From Chitinophagaceae bacterium (GTDB lineage: Bacteria; Bacteroidota; Bacteroidia; Chitinophagales; Chitinophagaceae): a DNA stretch of 32,935 nucleotides. The notes under the pieces were generated by a model that worked only from the letters and a program-made list of their open reading frames with translations, searched no databases and was not told where the DNA came from. Location of the stretch: assembly GCA_025360525.1 (NCBI GenBank), contig JANYCA010000087.1:1-32935 (forward strand). Reading direction: 5' to 3'. Positions 25,035 to 31,469 of this stretch are shown here, one piece after another; position 1 is the first letter of the stretch, and each line of letters starts with the position of its first letter. Made by a program: the position numbers and the translations under genes.

Positions 25035-25433
25035 ATGAGTAATCCTGCCAAGTTAAAAATTGCCGATGTAAAAGAAATTTGTGTAATTGATGACGATAGC
25101 ATTGCCTTATATTTAGCGGAGAAAATATTTGAGTATGAATTACCTGATATTCCGTTTAAAGGTTTTGATAATGTAAACACTTCACTTACTTATTTGTCCG
25201 ATAATCCGCATACCAAAAGATTGATTTTGGTTGATTTAAATATGCCGATTAGAGACGGGTGGAATTTCCTCGAAAACTATAATTTCAATGCCGATAAAGA
25301 CCTGATATTTATTCTTTCCTCATCAGAAAATATAGCCGATAAAAATAAGGCAAAGTCATTTACACAGGTAACAGGCTATATTGAAAAGCCCATCACTATA
25401 GAACGTGTTATTGAAATACGAAATCAATACTAG
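25035..25433 (+). CDS. Stand-alone response regulator receiver domain (CheY-like)
   Basis: The protein has 132 residues from the ATG at 25035 (MSNPAKLKIADVKEICVIDD). An earlier in-frame start at 24888 would add 49 residues with no family similarity, so it is rejected. Receiver-domain residues are present: the acidic cluster D19-D20-D21, the phosphorylatable Asp67 in ILVDLNMP, the Ser cluster at 95-97, and Lys118 in IEKP. There is no output domain, so it signals by protein contact. No histidine kinase is nearby. Single-domain receivers of this kind are common in Bacteroidota. It converges on the radical SAM gene with eight bases between the stops and no terminator in the gap. Confidence 0.92.
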   Translation: MSNPAKLKIADVKEICVIDDDSIALYLAEKIFEYELPDIPFKGFDNVNTSLTYLSDNPHTKRLILVDLNMPIRDGWNFLENYNFNADKDLIFILSSSENIADKNKAKSFTQVTGYIEKPITIERVIEIRNQY

Positions 25434-25441
25434 CCCACTTT

Positions 25442-27670
25442 TTACAGCTGCAATAAGCCAACCCCGTATAAGGTATTTACCGGCTTATTATCCCAAAACA
25501 ATTCAAAGTCATTGAACCCTGCTCTTTCGTAGGCTTCCTTAATTTCCTGCAAGCTGTACAAGGTATGATTGCTAATGGAAATACGTTGCAGCATTGCTAC
25601 AAGCCAATGGGCATTGGTCTTATTTAATTTGATGCTGAGCGTTTCTGTTGTGGATTCAAAAGTGAGGGTACTCATTTCCCACTGACTTCCTTTCTTTGAT
25701 TTCACATAATCTTCCACTGCTGGCATATTGCCCAGCCATACCAATTTGGTTGTTGGCTTTGCAATTAAAACAGGTTCATCTTGTAAAGCCTCAGAAATAT
25801 AGCCAGGCTTTATGGAAGTCTTTGGCACTTTAAAATCGAACCATTTTTGCAAAGGGTAATCGTAACAGGTGCCATGCATATAATTGAGTAAAGATTTTTT
25901 TAACCCAAAGCCAAAGGTATCATGGTCGGCACCTGTTGGATCTGCATGCTCAATGTCGTTATTGGCAAAAGTGCCTATAACATTGGTTTTCTTCACAACT
26001 TTGTATTCATCTGGATTTAATCCAACGGGGCTATGAGCCGTCATGGCAAACTGGTGCCAAAAAGCAGACTGCAAAATACCAGCTTCAAATAACTGCCGCA
26101 CCATTTCCAGCGAATCGATGGTTTCCTGCGCCGTTTGGGTTGGAAAGCCATACATCAGGTAGGCGTGTACCATAATGCCGGCATCTTTAAAACTTTTGGT
26201 AACCCTTGCCACCTGGGCTACAGTAATTCCTTTTTGTATTAGTTTCAATAACCGGTCGGATGCAACTTCCAGCCCGCCAGATACGCCAATGCAGCCGGAT
26301 GCTTTCAATAGCAAACAAAGATCACGGGTAAAACTTTTTTCAAAACGGATATTGGTCCACCAGCTCACTACCAACTTACGCCTTATAATTTCAAGTGCAA
26401 GCGAACGCATTAAAGCAGGCGGTGCTGCTTCGTCTACAAAGTGAAAACCATTCTCGCCGGTTTGTGCAATCAGTTCTTCCATTCGGTTGCAAAGTATAGC
26501 GGCAGTAAGGGGCTCGTAGTGTTGAATGTAATTAAGTGAGATATCGCAGAAAGTACATTTACCCCAATAGCAGCCATGTGCCATGGTAAGTTTGTTCCAC
26601 CTGCCATCGCTCCACAGGCTGTGCATGGGATTGACCAATTCAATGGCAGAAATATATTTATCCAACAGCAAATCACTATAATCCGGTGTGCCTACCTGGC
26701 CTTGTTTATAATCGGTACAGGCTTTATTGTCAATGTACACTACGGCTTCATCCTGCAGCGTTAACGTGCGCTTCAGCGTATCCTGATTATTATTGCTTTT
26801 AATGTGTTGTAATAAATTTTCCAAAGGTGCTTCCCCATCATCCAAGGCAATAAAATCAAAAAACTCAAATACCCTTGCATCGGAAAGAGAGCGAAGTTCT
26901 GTATTGGCAAAACCACCACCCATCGCTACTTTAGCCGAAGGGAAATGTTGCTTTATCCATTGCCCACACCGTAATGCAGCATACAAATTTCCCGGAAAAG
27001 GCACCGATATTGCAACCAGTTTTGGTTGTACGGTTGCAATATGTTGTTGAAGTATTTTTACCAGGATATGGTCGATGTAGGTGTAGGGTTGTTGCAAGGC
27101 AAGGTACAATTCATCAAAGCTACCGGCCGATCTGCCCAGCCTTTCAGCATACCTGCTAAAGCCAAAATGACGATCAATTGTTTCTTTAATAAAATCTGAC
27201 AGGTCTTCCAGGTACATCGTTGCCAGGTGTTTGGCTTTATCCTGTAAACCCATATTACCAAAAGCCCAGGTTAAATCATCCAACTGCGCAAAACGGGCTG
27301 CCTCCGGCAAAAAACCCCGGTTGCAAATCAGCCTGGCAAGTGTTGGATTATGCCCCTGCAAAAAAAGAATGGCAGCATCGATGGTTTGTATGTATTGGGC
27401 CCTCAATGTCCAAATGCGGTTGATATTTTCACTAAATCCTTCGATGCAGGCGATGCTTCCAAATAATTGCTGCAAGCCTTGTTGAGAGAAAAGTGCAAGG
27501 GTAACTTCTATACCCAAATCTGTTTGAAACGACGTGATGTCTTTGGTATTTAAAAACCCCTTTAAATAGGCCGTTGCCGGGTATGGTGTATTGAGCTGCG
27601 TAAAGGGTGGTGTTACTAAAAAGACGTCGGTTGAAGGCATGTATTTATTTGTGTGGGCAAAATTATCCAT
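25442..27670 (-). CDS. B12-binding-domain radical SAM protein
   Basis: The protein has 742 residues from the ATG at 27670 (MDNFAHTNKYMPSTDVFLVT). An ATG at 27724 would start inside an 8-bp tandem repeat, and one at 27640 is also possible. Residues about 212-295 form a B12-binding-like Rossmann domain (LVAISVPFPGNLYAALRCGQ then GGGFANTEL), apparently without the DxHxxG cobalt-ligand motif. The radical SAM part starts near MAHGCYWGKCTFC, where the three cysteines that bind the 4Fe-4S cluster are spaced CX4CX2C instead of the usual CX3CX2C. Later motifs (SGGLEVASDRLLKLIQKGIT, AYLMYGFPTQTAQETIDSLE) fit the Elp3/MiaB-type fold. The reaction and substrate cannot be deduced. It is divergent from recF. 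Confidence 0.85.
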   Translation of the reverse strand: MDNFAHTNKYMPSTDVFLVTPPFTQLNTPYPATAYLKGFLNTKDITSFQTDLGIEVTLALFSQQGLQQLFGSIACIEGFSENINRIWTLRAQYIQTIDAAILFLQGHNPTLARLICNRGFLPEAARFAQLDDLTWAFGNMGLQDKAKHLATMYLEDLSDFIKETIDRHFGFSRYAERLGRSAGSFDELYLALQQPYTYIDHILVKILQQHIATVQPKLVAISVPFPGNLYAALRCGQWIKQHFPSAKVAMGGGFANTELRSLSDARVFEFFDFIALDDGEAPLENLLQHIKSNNNQDTLKRTLTLQDEAVVYIDNKACTDYKQGQVGTPDYSDLLLDKYISAIELVNPMHSLWSDGRWNKLTMAHGCYWGKCTFCDISLNYIQHYEPLTAAILCNRMEELIAQTGENGFHFVDEAAPPALMRSLALEIIRRKLVVSWWTNIRFEKSFTRDLCLLLKASGCIGVSGGLEVASDRLLKLIQKGITVAQVARVTKSFKDAGIMVHAYLMYGFPTQTAQETIDSLEMVRQLFEAGILQSAFWHQFAMTAHSPVGLNPDEYKVVKKTNVIGTFANNDIEHADPTGADHDTFGFGLKKSLLNYMHGTCYDYPLQKWFDFKVPKTSIKPGYISEALQDEPVLIAKPTTKLVWLGNMPAVEDYVKSKKGSQWEMSTLTFESTTETLSIKLNKTNAHWLVAMLQRISISNHTLYSLQEIKEAYERAGFNDFELFWDNKPVNTLYGVGLLQL

Positions 27671-27708
27671 TCTTTTTAAAGTAACGGCTTCAATTTTAAA
27701 GTAACCGC

Positions 27709-27752
27709 CTAAACAACTAAACATCTAAACTCCTAAACCGCCTGTTTAGATG
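27709..27752. repeat. Four CTAAAC repeats with 8-bp period plus a 9-bp inverted repeat upstream of recF
   Basis: CTAAACnn occurs four times in phase at 27709, 27717, 27725 and 27733. Overlapping them, CATCTAAAC (27722-27730) pairs with GTTTAGATG (27744-27752) around 13 bases. The block lies in the gap between the divergent radical SAM gene and recF, so it may be a regulatory site or a local slippage product. Confidence 0.5.
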
Positions 27753-27807
27753 AAGCGTTTAATAACCTATCAAATTTGCAATCGGATGAGGCTTGAGGGT
27801 TCCTCCT

Positions 27808-27841
27808 TTTGAGTATCATATAATACAATCATTTATCTTGC
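27808..27841 (+). promoter_or_regulatory. Possible recF promoter
   Basis: TTTG at 27808-27811 and TATCTTGC at 27834-27841 resemble the Bacteroidota -33 (TTTG) and -7 (TAnnTTTG) boxes with a 22-base spacer. The -7 match is imperfect and ends only six bases before the recF ATG, which would give an almost leaderless message. Confidence 0.3.
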
Positions 27842-27847
27842 GGTCCT

Positions 27848-28918
27848 ATGCTGCGGCTTTCAAACATTTCGCTTACACAGTTTAAGAATTATTCTTTTTC
27901 TTCTTTCCATTTTAATGAAAGGGTGATTGGTATATGCGGCCTTAATGGCAGGGGGAAAACCAATTTACTGGACGCCATTTATTACCTCTGTTTTACCAAA
28001 AGTTATTTTACCAAAACAGATGCAATGAATGCCCAGTTTGAATCGGACGGGTTTAGACTGGAGGCGCTATTTAATGACCAAAAAGTTGTGCTGATACTCC
28101 GGCTTGCCAGTAAAAAAGAATTGCTGCTGAACGATATGCCTTATGAAAAATTCTCGAAGCATATCGGTAAATTTCCGGCGGTGATGATAGCGCCTGATGA
28201 TATTGAATTAATAACAGGTGGCAGCGAGGGCCGAAGGCGCTTTTTAGATACCGTAATCAGCCAAATAGATGAGCAGTACCTGCAACAACTTATCTTGTAC
28301 AACAAGGTATTGCAGCAACGCAACAGCTTGCTGAAACGTTTTGCAGAACAGGGTTCTGCCAATTGGCCGTTACTGGAGGTGTTGGACTATCAATTGATTA
28401 CTCCCGGGAAATATATTTACCAGACACGGGCCGATTTTATGCAACTTTTAATGCCACTTGCGAATGATTTGTACGGCACTATTGCCGGACAAAAAGAATC
28501 TGTAGCGCTTGAGTATGAAAGCCAGCTGCACAACAAAAGTTTTGAAGAATTACTGCTTCAAAACCGTGAAAAAGATTTGGTATTGCAACGCAGCAATGGC
28601 GGCATTCATAAAGATGATATTTTATTTTTGCTGAACGACCAGGTGTTTAAAAACATAGCATCACAAGGGCAGCGCAAGAGCCTGCTGTTTGCCTTAAAAC
28701 TAGCCGAATTTCAATTATTAAAGTCGTACAAAGGTTTCGCCCCATTGCTGCTGCTGGATGATGTTTTTGAAAAACTGGACCAGGATAGAATGCAACAGCT
28801 GTTGCAATGGGTTTGTACCGATAATGATGGGCAGGTATTTATTACAGATACGCACAAAGAAAGGCTGGAAGATGCCCTTCAAAAATTAGGCACCGGGTAC
28901 CAGGTGATAGAAGTTTAA
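27848..28918 (+). CDS. recF: DNA replication and repair protein RecF
   Basis: The protein has 356 residues, the normal RecF length. The N-terminus MLRLSNISLTQFKNYSF is the typical opening. The Walker A motif GLNGRGKTN lies at 31-39 and runs into LLDAIYYLCFTKSYF. The ABC-type signature ASQGQRKSLLFALKLAEF precedes Walker B LLLLDDVFEKLD near 295-306. RecF is a cytoplasmic SMC-like ATPase that with RecO and RecR loads RecA at gaps in DNA. Its start lies about 180 bases from the divergent radical SAM gene. A D-loop/FITDTHKERLEDAL region closes the fold. Identification is secure. Confidence 0.97.
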   Translation: MLRLSNISLTQFKNYSFSSFHFNERVIGICGLNGRGKTNLLDAIYYLCFTKSYFTKTDAMNAQFESDGFRLEALFNDQKVVLILRLASKKELLLNDMPYEKFSKHIGKFPAVMIAPDDIELITGGSEGRRRFLDTVISQIDEQYLQQLILYNKVLQQRNSLLKRFAEQGSANWPLLEVLDYQLITPGKYIYQTRADFMQLLMPLANDLYGTIAGQKESVALEYESQLHNKSFEELLLQNREKDLVLQRSNGGIHKDDILFLLNDQVFKNIASQGQRKSLLFALKLAEFQLLKSYKGFAPLLLLDDVFEKLDQDRMQQLLQWVCTDNDGQVFITDTHKERLEDALQKLGTGYQVIEV

Positions 28919-29017
28919 GTACAAGTTGAGCAAACAACTGCTTAGTAGTAAAGGGAAAGATTTTAACCATTTAAAATGGCGATATGCTTAAAAACAATTG
29001 AGCAATTTTTTTACTAC

Positions 29018-29025
29018 TAATTTTG
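29018..29025 (+). promoter_or_regulatory. Possible -7 box giving a leaderless ribE transcript
   Basis: TAATTTTG matches TAnnTTTG exactly and ends four bases before the ribE ATG. A TTG lies at 28998-29000, 17 bases upstream. If used, transcription would begin at or next to the start codon. Confidence 0.35.
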
Positions 29026-29029
29026 ATAC

Positions 29030-29623
29030 ATGTTTACAGGCATCATAGAAACAACCGGCTTCATCACAGATATAATATCGACCGGTACCAATAAAACATT
29101 TTGGGTGGCCTCTCCTATTTCTGCCAATTTAAAAGTAGATCAAAGTGTAGCGCACAGCGGCGTTTGCCTTACTGTAGAAAAAGTAGCAAATGGTAAACAC
29201 CAATTAACAGCCATTGAAGAAACCCTGCAAAAAACCAACCTGAATACCTGGAATACAGGAACAATCGTAAATATTGAAAGATGTCTTGCCATAAATGGCC
29301 GGCTGGACGGACATATTGTACAGGGACATGTTGATGCGGTGGCAAGCTGCCTGCAGGTTGCAGATAAAGATGGCAGCTGGGAATTTACTTTTTCTTTTAA
29401 CCCTCAATTTGCGTCGCTGGTAATTGAAAAAGGCTCTATTGCAATCAACGGCACCAGTCTTACCGTTTTTAATGTGACCAGCAATACTTTTACGGTTGCC
29501 ATTATACCTTACACTTACGAACACACCAATATTCACCAGGTAACGGCAGGCACCATGGTAAATATTGAATTTGATATGATTGGTAAATATGTAGCAAGGT
29601 TGTATGAGGTAAGGCAATTGTAG
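29030..29623 (+). CDS. ribE: Riboflavin synthase, alpha chain
   Basis: The protein has 197 residues. It dismutates two 6,7-dimethyl-8-ribityllumazine molecules to riboflavin and 5-amino-6-ribitylaminouracil. The two lumazine-binding domains are visible as internal repeats: the first opens with MFTGIIETTGFI and carries HSGVCLTVEKV, the second opens near GHIVQGHVDAVAS and carries SIAINGTSLTVFNV. The C-terminal helix follows VNIEFDMIGKYVARLYE. The length and the MFTGII start are diagnostic. The substrate is made by RibH, encoded on the other strand about 6 kb away, so the two genes are not in one operon. The name ribC is used in some organisms. Confidence 0.96.
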   Translation: MFTGIIETTGFITDIISTGTNKTFWVASPISANLKVDQSVAHSGVCLTVEKVANGKHQLTAIEETLQKTNLNTWNTGTIVNIERCLAINGRLDGHIVQGHVDAVASCLQVADKDGSWEFTFSFNPQFASLVIEKGSIAINGTSLTVFNVTSNTFTVAIIPYTYEHTNIHQVTAGTMVNIEFDMIGKYVARLYEVRQL

Positions 29624-29624
29624 C

Positions 29625-29706
29625 ATAATTTAATAACTGATAATTTAATAATTGATAATTGAATAATTGATAATTTAATAATTGATAATTTAATAATTGA
29701 TAATTG
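29625..29706. repeat. 15-bp AT-rich tandem repeat, about 5.5 copies
   Basis: ATAATTTAATAATTG repeats in phase at 29625, 29640, 29655, 29670 and 29685, and a 7-base partial copy starts at 29700. The copies differ at one or two positions (AACTG in the first, ATTGAAT in the third). It starts two bases after the ribE stop and is followed by a T-rich stretch with repeated ACTTTT up to the next gene. Confidence 0.9.
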
Positions 29707-29827
29707 ATAATTCACTATTCCCAATTTAGCATCAACTTTTGAACTTTTACTTTTCCCTTTTTACTTTTTTGACTTTTTACTTTTAACTTTAGTTTTCTAT
29801 CATTTTTTTTAACCATAATACAGCAAT
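29707..29827. other. T-rich low-complexity leader before the glycosyltransferase
   Basis: The stretch is dominated by variants of ACTTTT (for example AACTTTTG, TACTTTTCC, GACTTTTTA), giving strong pyrimidine bias on the plus strand up to the TTG start at 29828. No clear promoter box was found. Confidence 0.5.
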
Positions 29828-30739
29828 TTGCTAAGTATCATCATCCCAGTTTTTAATGAGGCAGAAAGCATCCCGGTATTGTGTGAACAACTACAATCAG
29901 TTTGCATAAATGACTACGAAATAATTTTTGTGGATGATGGGAGTACCGATAATACTTTCCGGCAAATTGAAACAATTGCATTAAAAGATAAACAGATTAA
30001 ATGCATTTCACTCAGTAGAAATTTTGGGCACCAGAATGCATTAATGGCTGGTATGGAATCTGCTTCGGGTGATTATATTATCATTATGGATGGCGATCTG
30101 CAACACCCGCCGGGCCTGATTCCTATAATGATTGAACAATTAGCTGCAGGCTTTGACCTGGTTGCCACCAAACGAAACAAAACAGCCAATGCCGGCTGGT
30201 TAAAAAATACAACTGCATCCATTTTTTATTTCTTTATCAACGCCATTTCCGATACCAGGATAGAAGAAGGTGTAGCCGATTTTAAAGCATTTAACCGCAA
30301 AGTATTAAACAGTGTTTTGCAGTTTAAAGAACGGGAACTTTTTTTAAGAGGTATCTTTAGCTGGATCGGATTTCGATCTACCACCATTGCGTTTGATGCA
30401 CCAGCAAGGCAATTTGGAAAAACGAAATATTCATTTGCAAAGATGTTGCGGTTTGCATTAAAAGGAACAACGTCTTTCAGTTTTAAACCTTTACGCATCG
30501 CATTATTAATCGGGAGCCTTATTTCCCTGGCGGCTTTTGCTTTTGGTGTCTTTGCCCTGGTTGCTTACTTCAAAGGCAACACAGTTCCCGGTTGGGCTTC
30601 CTTAATAATTGCGGTAATGTTTTTAGGCGGTACACAATTACTGGCCATTGGATTATTGGGAGAATATATCGCCAGTTTATTTACTGAAACAAAAGCAAGG
30701 CCGCTTTACCTGGTGAATAAAAAAATCAATTTGGATTGA
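29828..30739 (+). CDS. GT2 family glycosyltransferase, DPM1/GtrB-like, with two C-terminal membrane segments
   Basis: The protein has 303 residues. The start is TTG at 29828: a stop lies in frame at 29816 and no ATG exists before the MLSIIIPVFNEAES opening, which is exactly where GT2 proteins begin. Motifs: VDDGSTDNT at 35-43 (nucleotide-sugar binding) and the DxD-type MDGDLQHPP around 87-95. LSRNFGHQNALMAGM matches polyprenyl-phosphate glycosyltransferases. Two membrane segments lie near 222-248 and 258-286, as in GtrB. Such enzymes transfer glucose, mannose or a similar sugar from a nucleotide donor to polyprenyl phosphate at the cytoplasmic membrane face. It ends three bases before the convergent methyltransferase gene. 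Confidence 0.93.
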   Translation: MLSIIIPVFNEAESIPVLCEQLQSVCINDYEIIFVDDGSTDNTFRQIETIALKDKQIKCISLSRNFGHQNALMAGMESASGDYIIIMDGDLQHPPGLIPIMIEQLAAGFDLVATKRNKTANAGWLKNTTASIFYFFINAISDTRIEEGVADFKAFNRKVLNSVLQFKERELFLRGIFSWIGFRSTTIAFDAPARQFGKTKYSFAKMLRFALKGTTSFSFKPLRIALLIGSLISLAAFAFGVFALVAYFKGNTVPGWASLIIAVMFLGGTQLLAIGLLGEYIASLFTETKARPLYLVNKKINLD

Positions 30740-30742
30740 TGC

Positions 30743-31441
30743 CTATTTTTTAGCCCATATAAAATATTGACCACCCAGCGGCAACCAGTGTAAATATTTT
30801 TCGAGAAAAATCAGTTTAGACAACAAACCTTTTCGTGGAAAGAAAATGATGAACTTTTTCTCTTTAACCAACAGGCTATTTTGAATGAGTAATTTACTTG
30901 TATAGTAATGCTGCAGCAGCTTTGCCTGCAAATCGAATACGCAGGTTTTTACCAGGTACCTCGTAAGCGGATTGAGTGGATTATGTTCAAATAAAACCAA
31001 ACTCCCCCCCTTTTTTAAAGTCCGGTTAATTTCCTTTATCAGTGCCTGGTGCAAGGCAAAATCAACATGATGCAATACACCGGCAATAAATACAAGATCA
31101 AAATGTTCATCTGCAAAAGGAAAGATGCAACCATTATAAACTGCAAAATTTGCACTGGTTAATTTTCTTTCTATTGCTACTTCAATACTTTTTGCAGAAA
31201 TATCAATGCCATCTGTTTGCCATTGAGGAAAGTACTGTTGTATAAATTGTTCTGTGGTGCCATCGCCGCAGCCAACATCAAGCACCCTCAGCGGTCTATC
31301 CGTTTCCAGTGATTGCAGTAACCGAACTTTCATTTCAGCAAAATAATAACTGTCGGCTCCTGAAAGCTTAATATTTTGCGTATGAATAACCCGGTATTCA
31401 TCAGCAAAGCCATCAAAATCATCAAAAGTTCTTTTGCTCAT
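30743..31441 (-). CDS. Class I SAM-dependent methyltransferase
   Basis: The protein has 232 residues. Motif I VLDVGCGDGTTEQF starts near residue 53, followed by an acidic motif (GIDISAKSIEVA), a FPFADEHFDLVFIAGVLHHV segment (motifs II/III), and LKKGGSLVLFEHNPLNP. This is the methyltransf_11/12-type fold seen in small-molecule and lipid/quinone methyltransferases. The substrate is not evident. Its neighbours are a polyprenyl-phosphate-type glycosyltransferase and a YfhO-like membrane protein, which hints at envelope glycan or lipid modification, but this is inference. Its start codon is only 28 bases from the divergent YfhO-like gene. Confidence 0.88.
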   Translation of the reverse strand: MSKRTFDDFDGFADEYRVIHTQNIKLSGADSYYFAEMKVRLLQSLETDRPLRVLDVGCGDGTTEQFIQQYFPQWQTDGIDISAKSIEVAIERKLTSANFAVYNGCIFPFADEHFDLVFIAGVLHHVDFALHQALIKEINRTLKKGGSLVLFEHNPLNPLTRYLVKTCVFDLQAKLLQHYYTSKLLIQNSLLVKEKKFIIFFPRKGLLSKLIFLEKYLHWLPLGGQYFIWAKK

Positions 31442-31469
31442 TTTTTTTATAAAACCTTATTTTTATCCA

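Noticed and set aside
29204..29626. 140-codon minus-strand open frame
   Set aside because: It is antisense to ribE, which has clear duplicated lumazine-binding domains.
29625..29706. CRISPR array or iteron-type origin
   Set aside because: Units are 15 bp, uninterrupted and almost pure A/T; there is no replication initiator gene near and the surrounding genes are ordinary chromosomal ones.
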